DNA from: Gracilibacillus salinarum
Lineage (GTDB): Bacteria > Bacillota > Bacilli > Bacillales > Amphibacillaceae
Reading direction: 5' to 3'
Assembly (NCBI RefSeq): GCF_022919575.1
Contig: NZ_CP095071.1
Location: 3,792,001-3,856,000 of the forward strand
DNA length: 64,000 bases
Made by a program: the position numbers and the translations under genes. Under the pieces are notes generated by a model. The model had not been told where the DNA came from and ran no database searches. It saw only the letters and a list, made by a program, of their open reading frames with translations. Shown piece by piece: positions 46,137 to 55,459 of the stretch (position 1 is the stretch's first letter; each line of letters begins with the position of its first letter).

Positions 46137-46971
46137 TAGTCTTTCTCGGATGGGGCCGGTCGTGTTTGTAAAACAGTTGATCGAGCGGATTACTGGGGAT
46201 GATGTTCCAGGCTTAGCGGCACAATTATCCTATTTTTTCTTGCTTTCTTTGTTTCCGTTTATGATTTTCTTAGTTACACTGATTGGATATCTACCGTGGC
46301 AAGACATCGATGTCATGAATTTTATAGCGACATACGCACCTGAAGAAATCATGACCATGTTAAACGAGAATATTTCACAGATTATGAACAGTCGTAATGG
46401 AGGATTGTTGTCTGTCGGGATTATCGGGACGCTTTGGTCTGCTTCAAATGGAATAAATGCACTGATCCGATCTTTTAATAGAGCTTATAACATTGATGAA
46501 GAGCGTTCCTTTGTGGTGACGAGAATGATTTCGATCGTATTAACAATTGCGATGCTGTTGATCATTATTGTTGCTTTCTTGCTTCCGATTTTCGGAAAAA
46601 TGATTGGAGTCTATCTCTTTTCTTTTTTTGGGCTTTCGGATGGTTTTCTTTCGGCCTGGAATACGTTGCGATGGGTGATTTCATCAGCAATCTTCTTTAT
46701 TGTGCTGATGATGCTTTACCGCTTGGCACCAAGTAAGCGGGTTTATTTTAAAGATATTATTCCTGGGACATTATTTGCAACGGTGTTCTGGCAACTCGCC
46801 TCGTTAGCTTTTTCCTATTATGTATCATCAATGGGGAACTACTCAGCGACATACGGCAGTTTGGGAGGCGTCATCAGTTTAATGATCTGGTTTTATCTGT
46901 CGGCTATTATCATTATTACCGGTGGAGAAATTAATGCACAAGTAGAAAAAATGACAAAAGGACGAGCGTGA
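46129..46971 (+). CDS. yfkH: YihY/BrkB-family membrane protein (YfkH-like)
   Basis: 280 residues with six membrane helices. Typical family segments are DDVPGLAAQLSYFFLLSLFPFMIFL at the first helix, NGINALIRSFNRAYN and GGVISLMIWFYLSAIIIITGGEINA at the end. The family is of unsettled function, once mistaken for RNase BN. Start ATG 46129 is chosen because it couples to the upstream stop and removes a non-homologous 12-residue lead. The terminator hairpin overlaps the stop codon. Confidence 0.88.
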   Translation: MNNSLSRMGPVVFVKQLIERITGDDVPGLAAQLSYFFLLSLFPFMIFLVTLIGYLPWQDIDVMNFIATYAPEEIMTMLNENISQIMNSRNGGLLSVGIIGTLWSASNGINALIRSFNRAYNIDEERSFVVTRMISIVLTIAMLLIIIVAFLLPIFGKMIGVYLFSFFGLSDGFLSAWNTLRWVISSAIFFIVLMMLYRLAPSKRVYFKDIIPGTLFATVFWQLASLAFSYYVSSMGNYSATYGSLGGVISLMIWFYLSAIIIITGGEINAQVEKMTKGRA

Positions 46972-46988
46972 AGCTCGTCCTTTTGTCA
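46953..46988. terminator. Bidirectional terminator overlapping the yfkH stop codon
   Basis: GACAAAAGGACGAGC-gtga-AGCTCGTCCTTTTGTC is a 14-15 bp stem. The TGA stop lies in its loop. Confidence 0.9.
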
Positions 46989-47064
46989 TACGATAGCAAA
47001 GTATAAAACTTTAGCAATGAAGAGGCACGACGTATTAAAATTTAGAATGTACCAAGTATAAGAA
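46989..47064. repeat. 75-bp dispersed repeat (GCAATGAAGA...GTACCAA type), copy 1
   Basis: GCAAAGTATAAAACTTTAGC, AATGAAGAGGCACGACGTAT and ATGTACCAAGTATAAG recur with few changes at 61927 and, more diverged, at 51092. All three lie just behind a gene end or element flank. Confidence 0.65.
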
Positions 47065-47115
47065 AGCAGATAAGTACAGTTGTAACAGTAAGCATATTGA
47101 ACATGAAGTTGAGTT

Positions 47116-47356
47116 CTTATAATATGGATTGTGTTAACTGCTTAGTGTTTATTTTGAAATGATTCATGTGCTATGAATACCGCTCCGGACAACCACTTCC
47201 GTCCTGCGGGGCACGGCTGAAGCTCGAGTAGTACCCTAGCTTCAGCCGTGCCCACAGGACGCGGAGCCTATTTCCGGAGCATTGCTATGCACATACTATA
47301 TTCCAAAATAGCTAAACTGGCGATACAGTTCCACTTTACATAATCCATTCATTACC
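47116..47356 (+). repeat. Long inverted-repeat element, copy E (internal deletion)
   Basis: About 240 bp. The left terminus and outer arm (CAACCACTTCCGTCCTGCGGGGCACGGCTGAAGCT) join directly to the right outer arm (AGCTTCAGCCGTGCCC...GCCTATTTCCGG). Both loops, the inner arms and the central spacer are missing. The junction forms a compact perfect hairpin. The right end reaches the stop codon of the metal ATPase gene. Confidence 0.8.
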
Positions 47357-49283
47357 TAGCCAACAACCGCAATCCGTTCAATATAACAAGTATTGTACTG
47401 CCTTCATGACCGATGACGCCGAAGGGCATGTCGATTACTTGCAGGAAGTTGGATGCGATTAATGCCAGAATGATACCGATTGAAAATACGATATTTTGTT
47501 TAATGATCCTGTTCATTTTTTTCGATAACTGGATTGCGTCCACTATTTTAGTAAGATTATTCTTAACGAGTACGATATCAGATGTTTCTAGTGCGATGTC
47601 ACTGCCTGCTCCCATCGCGATGCCGAGGTTCGCTGTTGCTAAAGCGGGCGCGTCGTTAATGCCATCGCCAATCATTGCTACATTCTGTTTCGTTTCCGAT
47701 AAAGCTTTTAGCTGAGCTACTTTATCCTCAGGAAGACAATTGGCGTGGAACGACTGAATATTCGCCTCTTGTGCAATTACTTTCGCCGTTTCCTCATTAT
47801 CTCCTGTTAGCATCACTGTTTGAATTCCTAATTTATTTAATGCAGCGATTGCCTCAACAGATTCTTTACGTAACGTATCTTTTAGGAAAAAGACTGCAAT
47901 TATTTCATCATTTTTTTGTATATAAATGGTTGTGTGACCTTGTTTGTTGTTTATGTCAAGCCTGTTCATGAACCTGTTAACATCGGTTTCTTTCACTAAT
48001 TTTGTATTTCCGATTATCCATCGATCAGCACCTATGTTGGCAATAAGTCCTTTACCATTCTGATGTTCGACCCGGTCAATCTCTGGCGCAGCATCATCAT
48101 TTTTAATGGATTTAGCCCAAGCTGTCATAGCACTTGCTAATGGGTGGGTAGACTCCTTTTCGATTGCAAAGATGGAAGCTGCAACGTTCTGCTTGTTATG
48201 GTGGTCTGCCACATACCAATCGGTAACAAATGGTTTTCCTTCTGTTAGTGTTCCTGTTTTGTCGAAAGCAACGGTATCAATCGATGCCAATTCTTCTGCA
48301 TAAACACCGCCCTTAAATAAGACGCCATTTCTTGCACCCGTTGAGATTGCTGCGAGTGTAGCAGGCATAATGGATGCTACGAGTGCACATGGTGAAGCGA
48401 CGACGAGTAGAATCATAGCGCGATAAACTGTATCTGTCCATGACCATCCGAAGACAAAGTGGGGCAATACCATCATGATTGCGACGACCAGCAATACTAC
48501 TTTTACGTACGTACTTTCAAATCGTTCGATAAAAAGCTGTGAAGGTGATTTCTCGCTTTGTGCGTTCTGTACGAGTTTGATAATTCGTTGGAAAAGTGTT
48601 TCGTTCGGTAAAGTGTCAATTTCTACATAGAGAGTACCATTGACATTGACAGTACCAGCATACACGTGATCATCAACTGACTTCATGACAGGTACGGATT
48701 CGCCAGTTATCGCACTTTCATCAATTTCGGTTTCACCCCGGTAAATCATTCCGTCTGCAGGGATTCGTTCTCCGGCGCGGATTACGATCTGATCGCCAAT
48801 TTGTAAATCTGCAACCGCAATTTCTTGTCCAGATAACAGGAAGGCCGTCTCAGGCTGTAATTGCATGAGTGATTCCAACTCTTTCGTATTTTTGTTTTCG
48901 GTATATGTTTCTAAAGCACCTGACAAGGCAAAAATAAAAATAAGTATGGCGCCCTCTGTCCAATAACCAATAGATGCTGCGCCGACCGCTGCTATGATCA
49001 TAAGCAATTCCACATTTAGTGATTTATCCTGAATTGTTTCGGTTAATCCTTCCTTGGCTTTTGCATAACCGCCAATTAAGAATGCCAGGATGAGCAAGAT
49101 AGAGGTTGTTCCTTCTTTAAAGAACGAATCTGATAGCCAAGCAGATAAAATAAGTGCACCGCTACATAACGCGGCTATTAATTCACGATGTTTCCATAGC
49201 TGTAACCACAGATTGTGAAGATCACTAGTTGTTAAGAAATGTATAGAGTATTTATTTCTAATTGCTTTCATTACGTCATTCAT
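47352..49283 (-). CDS. pfeT: P1B-type metal-transporting ATPase (PfeT/ZosA-like, probable Fe(II) exporter)
   Basis: 643 residues. Cytoplasmic N-terminus without a CxxC metal domain; helices; actuator TGES (AITGESVPV); metal-site helix ASPCAL; phosphorylation site DKTGTLT; nucleotide motif STHPLA; hinge GDGINDAP; last-helix motif HEGSTILVILNGLRLL. The SPC plus HEGST set defines the P1B-4 group, whose Bacillus member PfeT expels iron and protects from peroxide. Regulation agrees: a perfect Fur box and a perfect PerR box lie upstream. ATG 49283 behind AGAGGGA. Confidence 0.9.
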   Translation of the reverse strand: MNDVMKAIRNKYSIHFLTTSDLHNLWLQLWKHRELIAALCSGALILSAWLSDSFFKEGTTSILLILAFLIGGYAKAKEGLTETIQDKSLNVELLMIIAAVGAASIGYWTEGAILIFIFALSGALETYTENKNTKELESLMQLQPETAFLLSGQEIAVADLQIGDQIVIRAGERIPADGMIYRGETEIDESAITGESVPVMKSVDDHVYAGTVNVNGTLYVEIDTLPNETLFQRIIKLVQNAQSEKSPSQLFIERFESTYVKVVLLVVAIMMVLPHFVFGWSWTDTVYRAMILLVVASPCALVASIMPATLAAISTGARNGVLFKGGVYAEELASIDTVAFDKTGTLTEGKPFVTDWYVADHHNKQNVAASIFAIEKESTHPLASAMTAWAKSIKNDDAAPEIDRVEHQNGKGLIANIGADRWIIGNTKLVKETDVNRFMNRLDINNKQGHTTIYIQKNDEIIAVFFLKDTLRKESVEAIAALNKLGIQTVMLTGDNEETAKVIAQEANIQSFHANCLPEDKVAQLKALSETKQNVAMIGDGINDAPALATANLGIAMGAGSDIALETSDIVLVKNNLTKIVDAIQLSKKMNRIIKQNIVFSIGIILALIASNFLQVIDMPFGVIGHEGSTILVILNGLRLLAR

Positions 49284-49313
49284 TTGTATTAATCCCTCTT
49301 TCTTTAATGCATC

Positions 49314-49328
49314 TGATAATAATTATCA
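49314..49328. promoter_or_regulatory. Perfect Fur box upstream of pfeT
   Basis: TGATAATAATTATCA is the exact 7-1-7 inverted repeat TGATAAT-N-ATTATCA recognised by Bacillus Fur. Confidence 0.85.
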
Positions 49329-49339
49329 ATATTATTAAA

Positions 49340-49354
49340 TTATAATTATTATAA
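49340..49354. promoter_or_regulatory. Perfect PerR box upstream of pfeT
   Basis: TTATAATTATTATAA equals the Bacillus PerR consensus TTATAAT-N-ATTATAA at every position, 12 bases from the Fur box. Confidence 0.85.
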
Positions 49355-49527
49355 ATAAATAACTAATTTAATAATATCATGATTTTAAATAAAGTCAACA
49401 ACCGTAAATTATATAACAGTTTTTTATTAAATTTTGAAACAGTTATAAAAATCATTGAAATAAAAGCGTCAAACTGTTATCTTTTAATAGAATAAAATAA
49501 TATAACAAATAAGGGGTGCCGATTTTC

Positions 49528-50385
49528 GTGAAAAAAATATTATTACTTGCAAGTTTTGTATTCATTTTGTTTGTCGTAACAGCATGTGGAAATGAGTCGG
49601 AAGAAAACTCAACAGGCGAGTTGAAATCGGAGAAATGGGAAAATATTCAGGATGAAGGTGTTATCGTTGCAGCTACTTCCGGAACATTAATTGCTTCATC
49701 TACATATGACGATAATGATGAACTAACTGGTTATGATGTGGAAGTGATGAAAGAAGTAGGTAAACGATTAGGGGTAGAGGTTCAGTTTGAGATAATGGGA
49801 ATCGATAGTATGCTCGCTGCTATTGAAAGCGGTAGAGTAGATGTAGCCGTTAATGATATAGAGGTGACAGACAATCGTAAAGAGAAGTTTGCGTTCTCTG
49901 ATCCTTATAAATATTCATATACGACAATGGTAGTTCGTAAAGGGGATAATTCAGGGATTGAGAGTTTGGAAGATTTAGAAGGGAAGAAAGCAGGTGGTGG
50001 TGCTACTACCGTATTCAGCCAAATTGCTGAGCACTTCGGAGCAGAAGTTGTGACATATGGGAATGCGCCGAATGAAGCTTATTTACGAGATGTAGATAAT
50101 GGCAACACGGATGTAATTGTAAATGACTATTATTTATCTAAATTCGGTGTGGCAGCATTTCCGGATTTCGATATTCATTTGCATCCGGATTTAAAATTCC
50201 ATCCGACTGAACAAGCTGTTGCAATGGATAAAGAAGCGGAAACGTTGCAGCAAAAAATCAATGAAACGTTAACTGAAATGAGAGAAGACGGAACATTATC
50301 AGAATTAGCGATTGAATTCTATCAAGAAGATGCTTCGAAAAAACCTGAAGGAGATATCCAGGAAATAGAGGGGCTTGACTTGTAG
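49528..50385 (+). CDS. Amino-acid ABC transporter substrate-binding lipoprotein
   Basis: 285 residues from GTG 49528 (AAGGGG upstream). Signal peptide with lipobox VVTAC, then an SBP_bac_3 two-lobe domain: GTLIASSTYDDNDELTGYDVEVMKEVGKRLG, AAIESGRVDVAVNDIEVTDNRKEKFAFSDPY and GNAPNEAYLRDVDNGNTDVIVNDYY. The last resembles cystine-type binders, but the ligand is not certain. Two bases separate it from the permease gene. No ATPase gene is in this unit. Confidence 0.88.
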   Translation: MKKILLLASFVFILFVVTACGNESEENSTGELKSEKWENIQDEGVIVAATSGTLIASSTYDDNDELTGYDVEVMKEVGKRLGVEVQFEIMGIDSMLAAIESGRVDVAVNDIEVTDNRKEKFAFSDPYKYSYTTMVVRKGDNSGIESLEDLEGKKAGGGATTVFSQIAEHFGAEVVTYGNAPNEAYLRDVDNGNTDVIVNDYYLSKFGVAAFPDFDIHLHPDLKFHPTEQAVAMDKEAETLQQKINETLTEMREDGTLSELAIEFYQEDASKKPEGDIQEIEGLDL

Positions 50386-50387
50386 AA

Positions 50388-51053
50388 ATGGAGCAATTCT
50401 TTGATGTGGAGTTAGCAATCGAAAATCTGCCGCTTATCTTAAGCGGGTTACCAATGACCGTTGCGGTATCAATGGTCAGTATGGTAATGGGTCTAGTACT
50501 AGGACTTTTTATTTCATTGGCAAGGAACTCGGATTCAAAGTTATTACGTTATCCAGCAAGAATTTATATTTCCTTTATGCGCGGAACGCCATTACTAGTC
50601 TTTCTGTTCTTACTATATTTTGGTCTGCCAGTTTTAGGTCTTACTTTATCTGCCTTTGTGGCGGCGATACTAGGGTTTGGTTTAAACAGTGCAGCGTATA
50701 TTGCGGAAGTAATCCGTGCTTCCTTAAACAGTGTACCAAAGGGGCAATGGGAAGCGGCAAAGGCTTTAGGCCTTGGTTATCGTCAGACACTGATGAAAAT
50801 TATTCTGCCTCAAGCAGCGAGAATTGCCATGCCACCGCTTACTAACGTGTTTTTAGACTTGGTAAAAGCGACTTCACTCGCAGCAGTTATTACAGTGCCG
50901 GAGCTGTTCCAAAAAGCACAAATTGCCACGGGACGATCTTTTGACTCGTTTACCATGTACACGGTAGTTGCATTAATTTATTGGCCGTTATGTATTCTAA
51001 TTTCCTTTATGCAAGAGCAGCTAGAGAAAAGATTCAGCCGTTATATGAAATAA
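50388..51053 (+). CDS. Amino-acid ABC transporter permease (polar amino-acid type)
   Basis: 221 residues, five helices, HisM/TcyL group. The start LPLILSGLPMTVAVS, the FMRGTPLLVFLFLLYFGLP segment and the EAA loop SVPKGQWEAAKALGLGYRQTLMKIILPQA are intact. It needs an ATPase subunit, which must come from elsewhere since a terminator follows directly. ATG 50388. Confidence 0.9.
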   Translation: MEQFFDVELAIENLPLILSGLPMTVAVSMVSMVMGLVLGLFISLARNSDSKLLRYPARIYISFMRGTPLLVFLFLLYFGLPVLGLTLSAFVAAILGFGLNSAAYIAEVIRASLNSVPKGQWEAAKALGLGYRQTLMKIILPQAARIAMPPLTNVFLDLVKATSLAAVITVPELFQKAQIATGRSFDSFTMYTVVALIYWPLCILISFMQEQLEKRFSRYMK

Positions 51054-51090
51054 CAAAAGCCTCGGGACAAGCACCTCGAGGCTTTTGTTA
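51051..51090. terminator. Terminator after the amino-acid permease
   Basis: AACAAAAGCCTCG-ggacaagcac-CTCGAGGCTTTTGTT. Confidence 0.9.
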
Positions 51091-51091
51091 C

Positions 51092-51168
51092 CAGAAAGAG
51101 AGTAAAGAAATTTTCCAATGAAGAATTGCGGCGTATTGAAAATTTCGAACGTACCAATGATGTAAGGA
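51092..51168. repeat. 75-bp dispersed repeat, copy 2 (diverged)
   Basis: AGTAAAGAAATTTTCCAATG, AAGAATTGCGGCGTATTGAA and CGTACCAATGATG align with the copies at 46989 and 61927. Confidence 0.5.
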
Positions 51169-51374
51169 GGACTAGTGGTAATTTTGAAAAATACCATTTA
51201 CATAGCAAAGCTCTGGAAATATGCTTCGCAGGAAATGGTTGGCCAAAGCGGTCTTCTAACACATTTATTCTTTTAAGATTAATGCTTAGCTTATAGTTTC
51301 TATCATCCCTATCTAAGATAGTTGTATATTATTAGTGTTTTGATTATAGAATGAATATAGAATATAATCGCTCT

Positions 51375-51780
51375 CGTAAGCGAGATCAGAAAAGGAGCCA
51401 AAAGCAGAAAGCGACACCAAAGATTTGTAACGTTTAGTGAGAAAGGGAACAAAAGTAGAGAGCGGTCGTCAGAGATTTGTATCGTTTAGCGAGAAAGGGA
51501 ACAAAAGTGGAAAGCGGTCGTCAGAGATTTGTATCGTTTAACGAGAAAGGGAACAAAAGTGGAAAGAGGTCGCAAAAGATTTGTATAGTTTAGCGAGAAA
51601 GGGAACAAAAGTGGAAAGCGACGCCAAAGATTTGTATCGTTTAACGAGAAAGGGGACAAAAGTGGAAAGAGTTCGCCGGAGATTTGAATCGTTTAAAGAG
51701 AAAGGAACCAAAAATGGAAAGCAACGCAATAGGATTTGCAGTGTTTACAAAGAAAGAAAACAAGTGTCTGTAGAAGGTGT
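51375..51780. repeat. 52-bp tandem array, GATTTGTATCGTTTAGCGAG type (second locus)
   Basis: GATTTG recurs at 51422, 51474, 51526, 51578, 51629, 51681 and 51733 (52, 52, 52, 51, 52, 52). The unit is close to that at 30.1 kb but carries GAAAGGGAACAAAAGTGGAA in place of GAAAGGAACCAAAAGTGAGG. Lies downstream of the permease terminator, upstream of sqdB. Flanking 51170-51370 and 51870-52080 hold only degraded pieces of the dispersed repeats. Confidence 0.9.
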
Positions 51781-51799
51781 CCCCAACGCATGAATCATT

Positions 51800-51860
51800 T
51801 TCAAGATATACGCTATATCCCATTTAACATCATCCATATTACAGGTAGTTGTATATTATT
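51800..51860 (+). repeat. Remnant of the right end of the long inverted-repeat element
   Basis: ACATCATCCATATTACAGGTAGTTGTATATTAT matches the right terminus and right flank of other copies. A left-terminus-like CTTATAATATGGATT follows near 51908 without a core between. Confidence 0.5.
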
Positions 51861-52084
51861 TAGTTAGGGTGGGCGAGTTTTGTTTATAAAAGATTAAGTA
51901 TGGATTCTTATAATATGGATTTGTAAAGTAAACCATTTCGATATAATGGTCAGTAAAAGTATTTCATAATAGTAATAAACGCTACCACAGAGTGCTCCAT
52001 ACTTTGATTATTTGAAACTGCTAATGCCTGGATAATTTGTCTCGGTTTAAAAATAAATGCCGCTTATAGTATAATGACAAAGAA

Positions 52085-52123
52085 TGATAGAGAAATGTTA
52101 TGTTTTTATAAAAATCATGTAAA
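52085..52123. promoter_or_regulatory. Candidate PhoP box array upstream of sqdB
   Basis: TGTTAT (52096), TATAAA (52107) and TGTAAA (52118) are spaced by exactly 11 bp. Read on the other strand they are ATAACA, TTTATA and TTTACA. Two fit the Bacillus PhoP half-site TT(A/C/T)A(C/T)A and one has a single mismatch. The region is AT-rich, so chance is possible. Confidence 0.4.
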
Positions 52124-52178
52124 TAACACAAAAATTCTATTGTTTAAATTCGAAGCATGATAATATAGTTATAATTGA

Positions 52179-53366
<1,188 letters not shown>

Positions 53367-53396
53367 TGAAAGTAAATGAATAAGGATGATCTAGCA

Positions 53397-54524
53397 ATGC
53401 ACATACTTATCATCACAGAAACATTTCTGCCTTCAACAGACGGAGTTGTCACCAGGCTAACCAATAGTATTCGCTATTTTATGAATCAAGGTCATAAGGT
53501 GACCATCATTGCACCTGATTTAGGGGTGTCAGAATTCGAAGGAGCGAAAGTGATTGGCATACGAGCGAGTAAATTATTTTTTTACCGCTCGAAAGCTTTT
53601 GCTTTACCTAACCGTAGGATCAAGCAATTGATAGCTGATGTTGACCCGGATGTCGTTCATGTCGTCAATCCGGCATTGGTTGGAGCATCCGGTGTTTATT
53701 ATGCGAAAAATCTCCAATATCCGTTAGTCGCATCCTACCATACTCAAGTACCGAGATATGCAGACTATTATCATTTGTCGATATTTAAAGGGCTGCTCTG
53801 GTGGTATTTCCGCAAATTACATAATCAAGCAACAATCAATTTATGTACTTCCAATGTGGTAAAGGAAGAACTCGATCAGCAAAACTTTCGAAACGTACAC
53901 GTGTGGAAACGTGGCGTTGATACGAAACTTTTTCATCCGGACCATGAAGATGAAGCCATGCGCAATCGTCTGACCAATAACCAAAAGTCAAAAACGATAT
54001 TGTTGTATGTAGGAAGACTTGCACCTGAGAAGGAAATAGAAAAAATTCGTAACGTCCTCGAAAGTTCCGATAAATTTGTGCTGGCCATAGTTGGTGATGG
54101 TCCGCATCGCGCACCATTGGAAAAGTATTTCGAAGGAACGAACACGATCTTTACCGGATTAATGCACGGAAATGATTTAGCGACTGCTTATGCGTCAGCA
54201 GATGTCTTTGTGTTCCCATCTACAACGGAAACGTTAGGTTTAGTTTTGTCAGAGGCAATGGCATCAGGTTTACCAATTGTTGCTGCAGACAGTGGGCCGA
54301 CACGTGAACAAATCCAGCATGAAACGCATGGACTTTTGTATGACCAGCATAGCGTGGAAAGCTTCACAGAAACAGTTCTCCGTCTTGAAGATGAGAGTCT
54401 GCGTCAACGACTTGCTGAATCAGCCTGGCAGGATATTCATGAAATGGGCTGGGATGAACAATCAAAACAAGCGTTAGACATATATCAGCAGGCAATCTCC
54501 ATGCAAGCTAACCATGAAAAGTAA
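53397..54524 (+). CDS. sqdX: SqdX/SQD2-like sulfoquinovosyl transferase (GT4 glycosyltransferase)
   Basis: 375 residues from ATG 53397, chosen because the GT4 start (MHILIITETFLPSTDGVVTRL) begins there and AAGGATG lies upstream. The N-lobe has the SYHTQVPRYADYY acceptor-site segment and a WWYFRKLHNQATINLCTS stretch seen in SQD2/SqdX proteins. The C-lobe has LLYVGRLAPEKE for the UDP-sugar and the ETLGLVLSEAMASGLPIVAADSGPTREQI EX7E motif. Its place behind sqdB supports transfer of sulfoquinovose to diacylglycerol. A related mannosyl/glucosyl transferase is the alternative if considered alone. Confidence 0.85.
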   Translation: MHILIITETFLPSTDGVVTRLTNSIRYFMNQGHKVTIIAPDLGVSEFEGAKVIGIRASKLFFYRSKAFALPNRRIKQLIADVDPDVVHVVNPALVGASGVYYAKNLQYPLVASYHTQVPRYADYYHLSIFKGLLWWYFRKLHNQATINLCTSNVVKEELDQQNFRNVHVWKRGVDTKLFHPDHEDEAMRNRLTNNQKSKTILLYVGRLAPEKEIEKIRNVLESSDKFVLAIVGDGPHRAPLEKYFEGTNTIFTGLMHGNDLATAYASADVFVFPSTTETLGLVLSEAMASGLPIVAADSGPTREQIQHETHGLLYDQHSVESFTETVLRLEDESLRQRLAESAWQDIHEMGWDEQSKQALDIYQQAISMQANHEK

Positions 54525-54536
54525 GAAGGAATGTTT

Positions 54537-54977
54537 ATGCCAAACAGAAAAAGAAAAAGCGGACGATTACAATTTGCGCAATTCAGTGTTATAGGTGTGA
54601 CCAATGCACTGGTGGATATTGGTGCGCTAAATTTGTTATTGATACTTTTTCCAACCGAAAATTCCACGTGGCTCATCGCCTATAATAGTATTTCGTATAC
54701 ATTGGCGATTTTAAATAGTTATATTTGGAATGCGAGTATAACGTTTAAACAATCCTCCGAAGGGAATAAATATCAAAGAATCGCTTTCATTATTCAGGCG
54801 TTGATCAGCTTGGGAATAAGCAATCTCGTTTTCATTGGAGCCAATGATTTATTAGGATTCGTTGACATACCGAACTGGTGGCGATATAACCTTTCTAAAG
54901 CAATGGCCATGGGATTATCATCCTTTGCTAGCTTTTTTATGATTAAATTCTTTGTTTTTAAAGATTATAAAAGGTAA
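54537..54977 (+). CDS. GtrA-family membrane protein
   Basis: 146 residues with four membrane helices in the GtrA pattern: RLQFAQFSVIGVTNALVDIGALNLLL, SYTLAILNSYIWNASITFK, and the closing ALSSFASFFMIKFFVFK-like helix. GtrA proteins move or present polyprenyl-linked sugars across the membrane. Start ATG 54537, six bases after GAAGGA; the ATG at 54531 is too close to it. Coupled to sqdX (12-base gap), so it may assist in handling sulfolipid or a linked glycolipid (inferred). Confidence 0.82.
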   Translation: MPNRKRKSGRLQFAQFSVIGVTNALVDIGALNLLLILFPTENSTWLIAYNSISYTLAILNSYIWNASITFKQSSEGNKYQRIAFIIQALISLGISNLVFIGANDLLGFVDIPNWWRYNLSKAMAMGLSSFASFFMIKFFVFKDYKR

Positions 54978-55005
54978 AGGCAAATGACCGAAGGAGGAAA
55001 CACGT

Positions 55006-55398
55006 ATGGAATTTTATTTAACGGAAGGTGGCGTAAGAACGCAATTACCGTTTGGTGAGCTAGAAATTTCAGGGAATGAAGAATTAGGATTTCGTCCTTT
55101 TCAATTGATGATTGCTTCGGTAGCTGGATGCAGTGCTTCTGTATTCCGAAAAGTCTTACAGAAGAAACGAATTGAAATTGATGATTTGCAAATCACAGCA
55201 GACGTTGAACGTTCATCGGAAGAAGCCAACAAGATTACAGCGATTCAACTTCACTTTGTGGTGAAGGGAAGGAATCTCAAGCATGATCTGTTAGAAAAAA
55301 GCTTGCAGGTTGCCCGTAAAAACTGTTCAATGGTAAGAACGATTGAAGACAGTGTAGATATCAAAGAAACGCTTGAAGTGGTTAATTTAAGCATTTAG
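55006..55398 (+). CDS. OsmC/Ohr-family protein
   Basis: 130 residues. The two conserved Cys sites are GCSASVF (Cys 42) and ARKNCSMV (Cys 107), which in OsmC/Ohr enzymes reduce organic hydroperoxides. The short form without the N-terminal beta strands of Ohr resembles YhfA/YmaD-like members. It has its own AAGGAGG and lies 28 bases after the gtrA-like gene, so it may be read through from the sqd operon. Confidence 0.88.
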   Translation: MEFYLTEGGVRTQLPFGELEISGNEELGFRPFQLMIASVAGCSASVFRKVLQKKRIEIDDLQITADVERSSEEANKITAIQLHFVVKGRNLKHDLLEKSLQVARKNCSMVRTIEDSVDIKETLEVVNLSI

Positions 55399-55459
55399 CA
55401 GATCGTACGTATATTTTTCGCTCTTGATCGAACACTAAGGGAAAAAAGGAGCGAAAATA

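Noticed and set aside
51538..51729. Frames through tandem arrays (also 29860-30270, 25522-25782, 31341-31580 and 32456-32728) as repeat proteins
   Set aside because: A 52-bp unit is not a multiple of three, so the frame rotates every unit. No start site or signal is present.
53836..54145. Minus-strand frames opposite sqdX
   Set aside because: Shadows of a well-supported glycosyltransferase gene, without own signals.
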